Of a stretch of DNA of 64,000 nucleotides, positions 53,242 through 63,189 are shown one piece after another. Positions within the stretch are counted from its first letter, which is position 1. The number at the start of each line of letters is the position of its first letter. This DNA comes from an uncultured Sphingomonadaceae bacterium. GTDB taxonomy: Bacteria; Pseudomonadota; Alphaproteobacteria; Sphingomonadales; Sphingomonadaceae. Both the position numbers and the translations under genes were made by a program. The DNA lies in contig CANMFE010000001.1 in NCBI GenBank assembly GCA_947497085.1, positions 434,001 to 498,000 of the forward strand, given 5' to 3'. The notes under the pieces were generated by a model. The model was not told the origin of the DNA. It saw nothing but the letters and a program-made list of their open reading frames with translations, and did no database searches.

Positions 53242-55064
53242 TTCCTCCCGAACAGCTTCTCTATATCACCGTGCGCCAGTTTGACCCATGTAGGGCGGCC
53301 ATGATTGCATTGCCCTGAATGCGGGGTCACTTCCATTTCGCGCAGCAGCGCGTTCATTTCGGGCACATTCAACACGCGCCCTGCCCTGACCGATCCGTGA
53401 CAGGCCATGGTTGCAGCCACCAGGTCTATGCGTTCTTTCAGCGACAGGCTTTCATCATAGGCGGCCAGTTCATCGGCAATATCCGTGACCAGCCCTGTCA
53501 CATCGCCGCTGCCCAACATGGCCGGGGTGGCACGCACCAGCACGGCGGAAGGGCCAAAACGTTCGAGTTCCAGCCCGAATTCGGCAAGTTCGCCTACGCG
53601 TTCCTCCAGCCGGTCGCAGGCCGTTTCATCCAGTTCGACAACTTCGGGCATCAGCATGGCCTGTGACGCCACACCGCCACCGCTGTCCTTGACCGCGCGG
53701 CGCATGCGTTCAAGCACCAGCCGTTCATGCGCGGCATGCTGGTCGACAATCACCAGGCCATCTTCGGCCTCGGCTATGATATAGGTTTTGGCCACCTGCC
53801 CGCGGGCGACGCCCAATGGGTGCTGAGTGCCCGATGGAACAGGTTCTGCGGCCACCGCTGCGCGGCCCATAATGGGCGCAATATCTTCGGCACTGGGCGG
53901 CGGGGCATATCCTGCGCTCTCTTCACCAAAAGCAACCGGCTGGTGTGCGGAATCTGTATTAACAGCCTGCCCCATCGCCGGAACCACGCCCTGCGGGGTA
54001 AATATATCAGGGTGTTTCGGTTCGACAGGCTCCGTCTGCCAATTGGACAAAGCCGATTGCGCCGGACGCTGTACGCTGCGAAAACCGCCTTCGTCCAATG
54101 CCTTGCGCAGGCCGCTGACAATCATTCCACGGATCATCGCTGCATCGCGGAAACGCACTTCGGTCTTGGCCGGGTGGACATTCACATCCACCGCTTCGTT
54201 CGGCACGTCAAGAAACAGCGCCACGATAGGATGCCGGTCACGCGCCAACATATCGGCATAGGCCCCGCGCACCGCCCCCGTCAGCAACCTGTCTTTCACT
54301 GGGCGTCCATTGACGAACAGGAACTGGTGATCGGCTACTCCCCGATTATAGGTCGGCAATCCAGCGATGCCGGTCAGGTGCACGCCCTCACGCTCCAGAT
54401 TCACGGTCACGCTGTTTTCCTGCAATGCGCGGCTGGTGAGCGCGGCCACACGGGTCAACACATCGTCGCCGCCCTGTACGGCGATCGACCGCCTCCCCTT
54501 ATGTTCCAGCGTAAAGGCGATATCAGGCCGCGCCATGGCAAGGCGACGAATCACATCGCTGCACGCGGCATATTCGCTGCGCGGTGTGCGCAGGAACTTG
54601 CGGCGCGCCGGTATCTTGGCGAACAGGTCGCGCACCCGTACCCTTGTCCCTGCCGGTATCGCCGCCGGACCTTCCTCAACAAGCTCACCATGGTCGATAA
54701 CCCGGCGCCACCCATCCCCGTCTGCGGTGCGGCTTTCAATGGTGAAATGCGAGACGCTGGCAATGGACGGCAAAGCCTCGCCGCGAAAGCCCATGGTGCT
54801 GACATTCTCGATATGCTCGTCGGGCAGCTTTGAAGTGGCGTGGCGTTCCAGTGACAGGGCTATCTCTTCTGCACTCATCCCGCATCCGTCATCGGTCACT
54901 TCGAGCGCATCCAGGCCGCCAGAGTGTAAAGTTATGGTAATATGCTGCGCACCCGCATCGATCGCATTTTCGACCAGTTCCTTGAGCGCGCTGGCGGGCC
55001 TTTCCACCACCTCGCCCGCGGCAATACGGTTTATCAACGCATTCGGGAGTCTTCTTATTGACAT
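53238..55064 (-). CDS. mutL: DNA mismatch repair protein MutL
   Basis: Protein of 608 residues. The GHKL ATPase motifs are RPASALKELVENAIDAGA, VTDDGCGM and TMGFRGEALPSIA. The C-terminal dimerisation domain has DQHAAHERLVLE, fitting the DQHA(X)2E(X)4E endonuclease motif, and ATMACHGSVRAGR, so this MutL is probably a nicking endonuclease as in bacteria without MutH. Normal length. Confidence 0.96.
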   Translation of the reverse strand: MSIRRLPNALINRIAAGEVVERPASALKELVENAIDAGAQHITITLHSGGLDALEVTDDGCGMSAEEIALSLERHATSKLPDEHIENVSTMGFRGEALPSIASVSHFTIESRTADGDGWRRVIDHGELVEEGPAAIPAGTRVRVRDLFAKIPARRKFLRTPRSEYAACSDVIRRLAMARPDIAFTLEHKGRRSIAVQGGDDVLTRVAALTSRALQENSVTVNLEREGVHLTGIAGLPTYNRGVADHQFLFVNGRPVKDRLLTGAVRGAYADMLARDRHPIVALFLDVPNEAVDVNVHPAKTEVRFRDAAMIRGMIVSGLRKALDEGGFRSVQRPAQSALSNWQTEPVEPKHPDIFTPQGVVPAMGQAVNTDSAHQPVAFGEESAGYAPPPSAEDIAPIMGRAAVAAEPVPSGTQHPLGVARGQVAKTYIIAEAEDGLVIVDQHAAHERLVLERMRRAVKDSGGGVASQAMLMPEVVELDETACDRLEERVGELAEFGLELERFGPSAVLVRATPAMLGSGDVTGLVTDIADELAAYDESLSLKERIDLVAATMACHGSVRAGRVLNVPEMNALLREMEVTPHSGQCNHGRPTWVKLAHGDIEKLFGRK

Positions 55065-55184
55065 ATGCGGCTTCCTAGCCCAAGCGAAGCAGTGAGGCGA
55101 CCCCTATTTGATACGGCACTGACCGCCACGAAAATTTTTGCCTTTTCGTGAGGATTTCGGCTAAGGGTGCGGCTTTATATTTAG

Positions 55185-56288
<1,104 letters not shown>

Positions 56289-56389
56289 TAGAGCCGGCAG
56301 CGAACTTGGCAGTCACTGGGTCTGAAAGTTACTGGGGTTGACGAAGATGAAATGGCGGAGGGGCAGCCGCCTAACGGAGGAAATAAGAT

Positions 56390-57328
56390 ATGGCGCCGCC
56401 GGATAAACGGCGTCCGGGGTTTTCCCGCAAGGCGCAATACAAGATATTCACCGGCTATCTGGTTGCCTTTCTGGGCGCCTTTGGCGGGTTGTTCCTGCTT
56501 GTCATATCCTATCTCGACCCAGCGGCATTTTCCGCCATTCGCCATGGCGCAGCGGACCTGACACGCCCCGTCACCGAATTTTTTACCGTGGCACGCTCCA
56601 CCGGGCAAAAAGGCAGCAGCGAGGTCTCCGCCTATTTTGATGCCGCCTCCAAAAATGCGGCGATGCAGCGCGAGCTGGAGCAGAGCCGGACTCAGCTTAT
56701 CGAGGCGCGTGCGCTCAAACAGGAAAATGAACGGCTCAGGAGTCTTTTGGGACTGGTCGAGGAAGAGGGGCAGCCCGTAGCCATCGCTCGGCTCATCAGC
56801 TCGACCTCCTCCAGCACACGGCGGTTCGCGACGCTGGGTGCAGGCCGCAATCAGGGTGTTGAGGCGGGCCAGCCAGTGCGTGAGCAAAGGGGCCTGATCG
56901 GCCGCGTGCTCAGCACAGGGATCAACACATCACGCGTGCTGCTGCTTACCGATTCAAACAATGTCGTACCTATCAAGCGTGCCAGCGACGGGACTGTCGC
57001 ATTTGCGGAGGGGCGCGGCGATGGCCTGCTCAATATCCGCCTTATCAATATTGGTGTGAATGACATCAAGCCCGGCGACATATTCGTGACATCAGGCAAT
57101 GGCGGACTCTACAGCCCGAATATCCCGGTCGCAATTGTCGACAGCTTGGCGAGCGACGGTGCCGTTGGGCACCCGCTCAGCGATCCTGCGGCCGCAGATT
57201 TTGTGGTTGTACAGCCTATTTACCAGCCTGAGCTTGTCCCGGAGGCACAAGGCGGTGCAGCAGACGGCGAAGTCAACAGTGACGATGCCGAAGCCGGGAC
57301 TGAAAGCAGCAGCGAAGGCGGGCAATGA
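56390..57328 (+). CDS. mreC: Rod shape-determining protein MreC
   Basis: Protein of 312 residues with one membrane segment (IFTGYLVAFLGAFGGLFLLVIS), a coiled coil (ELEQSRTQLIEARALKQENERLRSLLGL), and two beta domains starting RFATLGAGRNQGVEAGQPV with VLLLTDSNNVVPIK. Periplasmic scaffold linking MreB to the wall enzymes. The C-terminal tail is acidic. Overlaps mreD by ATGA. Confidence 0.95.
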   Translation: MAPPDKRRPGFSRKAQYKIFTGYLVAFLGAFGGLFLLVISYLDPAAFSAIRHGAADLTRPVTEFFTVARSTGQKGSSEVSAYFDAASKNAAMQRELEQSRTQLIEARALKQENERLRSLLGLVEEEGQPVAIARLISSTSSSTRRFATLGAGRNQGVEAGQPVREQRGLIGRVLSTGINTSRVLLLTDSNNVVPIKRASDGTVAFAEGRGDGLLNIRLINIGVNDIKPGDIFVTSGNGGLYSPNIPVAIVDSLASDGAVGHPLSDPAAADFVVVQPIYQPELVPEAQGGAADGEVNSDDAEAGTESSSEGGQ

Positions 57329-57843
57329 GCACGGCATATCAAAAGCGGATAGACCAGGAGCCTTCCTCCATTCGCATCGGCCTGATTCCCATATTGTCGG
57401 TTATGGCCGGTTCCATGCTGGTGCTGTTCATACCCTATATCGCCTCCATGCCGTTGCTGCCTCCATTCGGGCTAATGCTGCTGATTGCATGGCGATTGAT
57501 ACGCCCCGGCATCTGGCCAATCTGGATCGGTTTCCCGCTTGGCCTGTTTGACGATATATTCAGCGGCCAGCCATTTGGCAGCGCCGCCTTGCTATGGTCG
57601 CTGGTGATGATATTCATTGAAATCCTGGATAACCGCTTTTTATGGCGCGGTTTCTGGCAGGACTGGTTAATCGCCGCGGTTTCGATTATGCTGGCGTTGA
57701 TCGGGGGCCTTTTGATCAATAATGTTATCGCGGATGCCGGGAATATAACTATTTTGCTGCCTCAAATCATACTTTCCATTTTCCTTTACCCGCTTGTTTT
57801 ACGCATTGTCGCCTGGCTTGACCGAAAGCGGCTGACAGCATGA
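57325..57843 (+). CDS. mreD: Rod shape-determining protein MreD
   Basis: Membrane protein of 172 residues with about five segments (LIPILSVMAGSMLVLFIPYI, LMLLIAWRLI, IWIGFPLGLFDDIFSGQPFG). The FDDIFSGQPFG motif with conserved Asp is typical of MreD. Overlaps mreC by 4 bp and is followed 13 bp later by mrdA. Confidence 0.92.
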   Translation: MSTAYQKRIDQEPSSIRIGLIPILSVMAGSMLVLFIPYIASMPLLPPFGLMLLIAWRLIRPGIWPIWIGFPLGLFDDIFSGQPFGSAALLWSLVMIFIEILDNRFLWRGFWQDWLIAAVSIMLALIGGLLINNVIADAGNITILLPQIILSIFLYPLVLRIVAWLDRKRLTA

Positions 57844-57856
57844 CGGAACGGCCGGC

Positions 57857-59836
57857 ATGAACAGGAAGCGCAAAGCGAACAAGGCGCGCAAGAAACGCAA
57901 GCTGATAACAGCGGCGTCACAGAATATCACCTTCAACCGGCGCACGCTTTTTCTGGGCGGAGCGCAGGCGGCGGTCGGCCTGTTACTCGCCGGACGCATG
58001 ACTTACATCGCAGTGGCAGAAAATGAACGCTGGGAGATGCTGTCGGAAAGCAACCGCGTCAACCTGACCCTCATTCCGCCCCGGCGCGGCTGGATCATCG
58101 ACCGTTATGGCAAGCCGCTTGCCAATAACCGCGCCGATTTTCGCGTCGACGTCATTCCCGACCGGATGAAAGACAAGGAAGGCACAATTGCCAGGCTGGC
58201 TGACCTGCTACGGCTCAGTGACGATGAAGTGGGGCGGATCAAGAAGGACCTGGAAGATTCGCGCGGGTTCGCGCCGATCGAAATTGCCTCTGGTCTTGAT
58301 TATGAACAATTTGCCGCGCTTAGCGTGCGCCTGCCCGATATGCCTGGTGTCGCGCCCTTGCGCGGATTCAGTCGGCAATATCCCTCTGGTGCGGCGGTGG
58401 GTCACCTTCTTGGTTATGTCGGTACAGTCTCTGCCGAAGAATATGAGGAGGAGAAAAACCCCCTGCTTATCACGCCGGGATTCAAAATCGGCAAGGACGG
58501 CCTGGAAAAACAGTTTGAGCAGGATCTGCGCGGCAAGCCAGGGGCAAAACGCGTCGAAGTCACCGCACGCGGCAAGATTGTCCGCGAACTCAGCAAGCGC
58601 GAGGATGTGCCCGGCAAGCCGATGAAACTCGCCATCAATGCGGACCTTCAGGAATATGCCGCCCGCCGGTTGGGCCCGGAATCAGGATCGGTGGTGGTGA
58701 TGGATTGTCATACCGGCGAATTGCTGGCCATGTCCTCCATGCCCAGTTTTGACCCGAACAGTTTTTCCGATGGTATCGGGTTCAACGAATATGGCATGCT
58801 GCGCGATGATGACCATGTGCCGCTGCGCAACAAGGTGCTCAAGGGACTGTATCCGCCAGGCTCCACGGTCAAGCCCATGGTGGGCCTCGCCTTTCTGGAG
58901 GCGGGCCTCTCTCCCGATGACACGGTGGTCTGCAATGGCGGGCTACGCGTGGGTAACCGACGTTTCAACTGCTGGAACCGCAGGGGACATGGCCGGGTCG
59001 ACATGGCCAAGGGTATTTATCAGAGCTGCGACGTCTATTTCTATTATTTCGCGCAGCGCATTGGCATGGACCCGATTGCCGCGATGGCGCGCAAGCTGGG
59101 CATGGGGCAGACTTTCGACCTGCCCGTCACCAGCCAGTTTTACGGCACCGTCCCTGATCCCGAATGGAAACGCAAAAAATACAAACAGTCATGGCAGGCA
59201 TTTGATACGGTCAATGCCACTATCGGACAGGGGTATATGCTGTCCAACCCGTTGCAGCTTGCCGTCATGTCGTCGCGCATAGCCTCGGGCCGCAATGTCA
59301 TGCCCAAATTGCTGATGCCGAAGCAGCGCAAACTGGCCCCCAATCTGGATATATCGCCCGAGCATCTGCAAATCGTGCGCAACGCCATGTCCGACGTAGT
59401 GAACGGTCCCGGTACGGCGCGGCGGGCGCAGCTGAATATTCCGAACGTTAAACTGGCCGGCAAGACCGGCACCGCGCAGGTGGTCGGCCTGCAGTTCGGA
59501 CGCGGCGGGCGCGATGTGCAATGGAAATTCCGCGACCATGGCTTGTTCATCTGTTTCGCCCCGCTTGATAATCCGCGCTATGCCGCTTCGGTGGTGGTTG
59601 AACATGGTGGTGGCTCCAGCGCGGCCTATCCGGTCGCGCGCGACGTGCTGACATTCCTGTACGACAGGCGCAAGGCAATGCGTGCGCTCGAAGCGCTCGA
59701 ACAATCATGGGGCGGCACGATCGAACAGCGCATGGCGCGCAAGATGAATGCCTATGTCGCGCGCAAAAATGCCGAGAAAGCTGGCGAGAATGCGCCTGTG
59801 CCGGAAACGGATAGCACGGCGGAGGCCAACGAATAA
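57857..59836 (+). CDS. mrdA: Penicillin-binding protein 2 (transpeptidase MrdA)
   Basis: Protein of 659 residues. A basic N-terminus, one membrane anchor (GAQAAVGLLLAGRMTYIAVA), then LIPPRRGWIIDRYGKPLANN, the PBP dimer domain, and a transpeptidase domain with PPGSTVKPMVGL (SxxK), and AGKTGTAQVVG (KTGT). It crosslinks peptidoglycan during rod elongation with RodA, whose start overlaps its stop by 1 bp. Confidence 0.95.
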   Translation: MNRKRKANKARKKRKLITAASQNITFNRRTLFLGGAQAAVGLLLAGRMTYIAVAENERWEMLSESNRVNLTLIPPRRGWIIDRYGKPLANNRADFRVDVIPDRMKDKEGTIARLADLLRLSDDEVGRIKKDLEDSRGFAPIEIASGLDYEQFAALSVRLPDMPGVAPLRGFSRQYPSGAAVGHLLGYVGTVSAEEYEEEKNPLLITPGFKIGKDGLEKQFEQDLRGKPGAKRVEVTARGKIVRELSKREDVPGKPMKLAINADLQEYAARRLGPESGSVVVMDCHTGELLAMSSMPSFDPNSFSDGIGFNEYGMLRDDDHVPLRNKVLKGLYPPGSTVKPMVGLAFLEAGLSPDDTVVCNGGLRVGNRRFNCWNRRGHGRVDMAKGIYQSCDVYFYYFAQRIGMDPIAAMARKLGMGQTFDLPVTSQFYGTVPDPEWKRKKYKQSWQAFDTVNATIGQGYMLSNPLQLAVMSSRIASGRNVMPKLLMPKQRKLAPNLDISPEHLQIVRNAMSDVVNGPGTARRAQLNIPNVKLAGKTGTAQVVGLQFGRGGRDVQWKFRDHGLFICFAPLDNPRYAASVVVEHGGGSSAAYPVARDVLTFLYDRRKAMRALEALEQSWGGTIEQRMARKMNAYVARKNAEKAGENAPVPETDSTAEANE

Positions 59837-60951
59837 TGTCCGGCATCATCCCCGCCCCGATTGCCCAGCAGCCATGGAAGGTCATATTCCTGCTCTGCAT
59901 TATCGCCGGGTTCGGCGTAATCGTGCTTTATTCGGCCGCAGGGGGCAGCATGTCGCCATGGGCTTCACGCCATGCGATCCGTTTCGGCGTATTCCTGGCC
60001 ATGGCATTGGTACTCTCGCGCTTCAGCGAAAATGTGTTCAAGTTTTTCACTTTCCCGGTTTACGTGGTGATTGCACTTATGCTGCTCGGAGTCGAACTGA
60101 TTGGTGCTGTGGGCGGCGGCAGTCAGCGCTGGCTTGATCTGGGCCTGATCCGTATCCAGCCATCCGAACTTATGAAACCGGCCATCATCCTCGCTGTAGC
60201 ACGGTTTTACGACCTGTTACCCATTGGCCAGATACGTACATGGGGGGCAATATGGCCTGCTCTGCTGCTGATGGGTATTCCGGCCTCACTGGTGCTGCTG
60301 CAACCTGATCTTGGCACCACGCTTACGATTTTGGCGGGCGGCATGACCGTTGCTTTTCTCGCGGGCCTACCGCTTCGGCTGTTCGTGATTGGTGCAGCTG
60401 CCATGGCCGTGATGGCACCGCTAGCCTATTTTTTCGGGCTGGAGGAATATCAGCAACGCCGCGTAACAACCTTTATCAACCCGGAAAATGATCCCTTGGG
60501 CGCGGGCTATCATATCACCCAGTCGAAAATCGCGATCGGCTCAGGCGGGATGACGGGCAAGGGTTTTCTCAATGGCTCGCAAAGCCATCTTGACTATCTA
60601 CCCGAAGGCCATACCGATTTCGTGTTCGCCACAATGGCGGAGGAATGGGGTCTGATTGGCGGTTTTGCCGTTATTTTTGCGTTCTTCCTGCTGTTGCGCT
60701 GGGGTTTTGGCTTGGCCGTCAATGCCAAAACGCGTTTTTCCAAGCTGGTTGCAGCGGGCCTCACCACGACCATGTTTTTCTACATTGCCATTAACCTGAT
60801 GATGGTGATGGGCCTTGCTCCGGTGGTCGGCATCCCCCTGCCCTTCCTGAGCTATGGCGGATCATCCATGATGACCATCATGATCTGCATCGGTGTGCTG
60901 ATGTCGATAGACCGCGAAATGAAGCAGAAACGCGGCTCAACGCTCAGCTAA
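59836..60951 (+). CDS. rodA: Rod shape-determining protein RodA (SEDS glycosyltransferase)
   Basis: Membrane protein of 371 residues with about ten segments. GGSQRWLDLGLIRIQPSELMKPA and PEGHTDFVFATMAEEWGLIGG are the SEDS signatures, the latter including the catalytic Asp region; GIPLPFLSYGGSSMMTI closes the domain. Peptidoglycan polymerase of the elongasome, working with MrdA. Last gene of the operon. Confidence 0.96.
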   Translation: MSGIIPAPIAQQPWKVIFLLCIIAGFGVIVLYSAAGGSMSPWASRHAIRFGVFLAMALVLSRFSENVFKFFTFPVYVVIALMLLGVELIGAVGGGSQRWLDLGLIRIQPSELMKPAIILAVARFYDLLPIGQIRTWGAIWPALLLMGIPASLVLLQPDLGTTLTILAGGMTVAFLAGLPLRLFVIGAAAMAVMAPLAYFFGLEEYQQRRVTTFINPENDPLGAGYHITQSKIAIGSGGMTGKGFLNGSQSHLDYLPEGHTDFVFATMAEEWGLIGGFAVIFAFFLLLRWGFGLAVNAKTRFSKLVAAGLTTTMFFYIAINLMMVMGLAPVVGIPLPFLSYGGSSMMTIMICIGVLMSIDREMKQKRGSTLS

Positions 60952-60952
60952 A

Positions 60953-60979
60953 AAGGGGACTGCCAAAGACAGTCCCCTT
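60953..60979. terminator. Hairpin after rodA
   Basis: AAGGGGACTG (60953-60962) and CAGTCCCCTT (60970-60979) form a perfect 10 bp stem with a 7-base loop, two bases after the rodA stop. The T-run after it is weak on this strand; on the other strand it could also stop the small ORF that ends at 60987. Confidence 0.65.
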
Positions 60980-60986
60980 ATCAGAC

Positions 60987-61100
60987 TTATAGTCCGAAAT
61001 ACCCGGTGAGCCAGCCTAGGAGAAATAATCCTAGAGATATCTCAACACGGTATTTCGTGCCGTTAGATCTGCTGGCTTCGAGAGAGAAAGATGCATACAT
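60987..61100 (-). CDS. Possible 37-residue membrane microprotein
   Basis: Frame from ATG 61100 gives MYASFSLEASRSNGTKYRVE followed by ISLGLFLLGWLTGYFGL, a hydrophilic head and one C-terminal hydrophobic helix ending at the stop. AGGA lies 8 bases before the ATG and the rodA hairpin lies just after the stop. No family is recognised; chance is possible for such a short frame. Confidence 0.35.
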   Translation of the reverse strand: MYASFSLEASRSNGTKYRVEISLGLFLLGWLTGYFGL

Positions 61101-61280
61101 ATACAATTCCTAATCTCATGTATGGGGTCCCTTATTGTAGCGGTCACATACATTAGGCCAGTGCCAAGATTTTGTTTTCTATTTCGAAGAGCACAAGGGT
61201 CTTGGCAACCACCGCTCTTGACTGTGAAAGTGGGGGTTATAATTATAATTTCAAGTCAGAAAATGACGAATTTTTGCAAC
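61101..61280. other. Short intergenic stretch
   Basis: Between the tiny ORF and the DsrE gene nothing is supported; a plus-strand frame at 61122-61343 runs antisense into the DsrE gene and shows no domain. Confidence 0.4.
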
Positions 61281-61838
61281 TTAGAACGGGTTAAGCGTAT
61301 AACCCTCCTGCTGCAGCAAGGCATGCATCGTCATCGCAGATAAAGCCATATCCACGCCAGGCAGCAGGTCTTTATTGGCTATACCATGATAGGCCGCACT
61401 CTGCCCACACAGATAGATTTTCACATTATGTGCGCGCAGTGTTTCGATCGCGCCTGCATTGGCATTTTCCGCGCCATTATTATCCGCACTGTAAATTTCG
61501 GGGCGGGTCAGGTCGATCGATGCTCCCCCGTGAAACACCACGGCGATTTCAATATTTCCGGGGTCCACGCCCGCCTCGGCATGCATGTTAATGAAACGCG
61601 CCGCACTTACCAATGTGCGGTTGATTTCACCCGGCTTGGCGGCTTTGCTAACATCGAACAGCACTTTAAAGCGCGTATCGGCGGGAATTTCCACATCCTG
61701 CTCCACCGATGCCACAGGTCCGAACCCAGTGATCACCTTACCGGAATGAAATCCATCCGACTGTGCCAGCACCGGGTAAGCCGTACAAAGCGCAGCCGCC
61801 ATCGACGCGGCCCAGACATGTTTCCATTTGCATTTCAT
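61281..61838 (-). CDS. Exported DsrE-family protein
   Basis: Protein of 185 residues with a signal peptide (VWAASMAAALCTAYPVLA) and a DsrE/DsrF-like sulfur-relay fold: FKVLFDVSKAAKPGEINRTL, SAARFINMHAEAGV, IAVVFHGGAS and VKIYLCGQSAAYHGI with a Cys at the family position. Periplasmic DsrE proteins are of unknown role. The ATG at 61838 has GAGGAGAG just before it; it starts 10 bp after the purT stop. Confidence 0.85.
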   Translation of the reverse strand: MKCKWKHVWAASMAAALCTAYPVLAQSDGFHSGKVITGFGPVASVEQDVEIPADTRFKVLFDVSKAAKPGEINRTLVSAARFINMHAEAGVDPGNIEIAVVFHGGASIDLTRPEIYSADNNGAENANAGAIETLRAHNVKIYLCGQSAAYHGIANKDLLPGVDMALSAMTMHALLQQEGYTLNPF

Positions 61839-61848
61839 CGCTCTCTCC

Positions 61849-63024
61849 TCACTCATATTCTATCGTAATGGCATCCGCCGCCACTTTGGCGATTTTGCGG
61901 GCCCTGTCTGTATCGTCGCACGCTACCAGCGTGACACCCATCCGCCGATAGGGCCGCGTCACCGGCTTGCCGAATATGCGGATATCGACCTCTTCGCCCT
62001 TTCCCCCTACAGCCAACGCATCAGCCAGTCCGGTAAAAGCGAAATTTTCGGCGTCGCGGTCCGCCAAAATAACCGCGCTCGCCGCGCCACCACTGCGCAA
62101 TGTGATTTCAGGTATCGGCAGTCCCATGATCGCGCGGGCATGCAGGTCAAATTCATTCAGGTTCTGGCTAATCAGTGTCACCATGCCCGTATCATGTGGG
62201 CGCGGGCTGAGTTCGGAAAAGATGACCGCGTCGCTGGTGACAAAAAACTCTACCCCGAACAGGCCATAGCCGCCCAGCCGGTCCACCACCTTGCGCGCCA
62301 TATCCTGCGCCTGCGCCAGATGTGTAGCCTCCATCGTCGCAGGCTGCCAGCTCTCCTGATAATCGCCGCGTTCCTGCCTATGGCCAATGGGCGGGCAGAA
62401 ATGTACGCCATCGCGCGTACGTACAGTGAGCAATGTGATCTCATAGTCAAAATCAACAAACTGCTCCAATATCACTTTCACGCGGTCGCCGCGCATATTA
62501 TCGGCGGCATACTGGAATGATGCGGCAATATCTTCAGGACCTCTGGCTATGCTCTGCCCCTTGCCGGATGATGACATGACGGGCTTCACAACCAGCGGAA
62601 AGCCAATGTCCTGTGCTGCGGCCTCTGCCTGCGCCGCCGTTTCGGCATAGGCGTAGCGCGACGTTTTCAATCCCAGTTCATTGGCAGCCATATCGCGGAT
62701 CGCATCACGGTTCATGGTCAGCTGCGTCGCCAGCGCGGATGGCACGATAGTATAGCCTTTGACTTCTGCATCGGCGAGTATCTCGGTACGGATGGCTTCC
62801 AACTCTGGCACGATCAGATCCGGCTTATGCCTTGCGATGGCGGCTTTCAGCGCTTCTGCATCCAGCATAGAGAATATCTCCGCACTGTCGGCCATCTGCA
62901 TGGCGGGCGCGTCCGCGTAGCTGTCACAGGCGACCACATATGCGCCCAGCCTTTTGGCAGAAATGGTGAATTCACGGCCCAGTTCGCCCGAGCCCAGCAA
63001 CATGATTTTCGGTTGTGCGTTCAT
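61849..63024 (-). CDS. purT: Formate-dependent phosphoribosylglycinamide formyltransferase PurT
   Basis: ATP-grasp enzyme of 391 residues of purine synthesis, using formate in place of 10-formyl-THF. KIMLLGSGELGREFTISAKR, ETAAQAEAAAQDIGFPLVVKPVMSSSGKGQS, and GVEFFVTSDAVIFSELSPRPHDTGMVTL are diagnostic. Full length. The DsrE gene follows it. Confidence 0.96.
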   Translation of the reverse strand: MNAQPKIMLLGSGELGREFTISAKRLGAYVVACDSYADAPAMQMADSAEIFSMLDAEALKAAIARHKPDLIVPELEAIRTEILADAEVKGYTIVPSALATQLTMNRDAIRDMAANELGLKTSRYAYAETAAQAEAAAQDIGFPLVVKPVMSSSGKGQSIARGPEDIAASFQYAADNMRGDRVKVILEQFVDFDYEITLLTVRTRDGVHFCPPIGHRQERGDYQESWQPATMEATHLAQAQDMARKVVDRLGGYGLFGVEFFVTSDAVIFSELSPRPHDTGMVTLISQNLNEFDLHARAIMGLPIPEITLRSGGAASAVILADRDAENFAFTGLADALAVGGKGEEVDIRIFGKPVTRPYRRMGVTLVACDDTDRARKIAKVAADAITIEYE

Positions 63025-63124
63025 ACCACTGTCATAGCGCCTGTTTTAGAGAAACGGCAGACATGTTTTGCATGTTTCGTACCGCCTGTTCGACGAACTG
63101 CATGAATTGCGCGATAATTGCTGT

Positions 63125-63139
63125 TGATATATAATATCA
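63125..63139. promoter_or_regulatory. AT-rich palindrome before the TonB receptor
   Basis: TGATAT-ATA-ATATCA, perfect 6 bp arms with a 3 bp spacer, in TGTTGATATATAATATCATTACA, 51 bp before the receptor start. It resembles metalloregulator (Zur/Fur) sites in layout, but the match to a named consensus is only partial. Confidence 0.45.
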
Positions 63140-63189
63140 TTACATCTAAATAGCCTGCACAAGATCAAGTCGCCAAGAGGAAAATCCCC

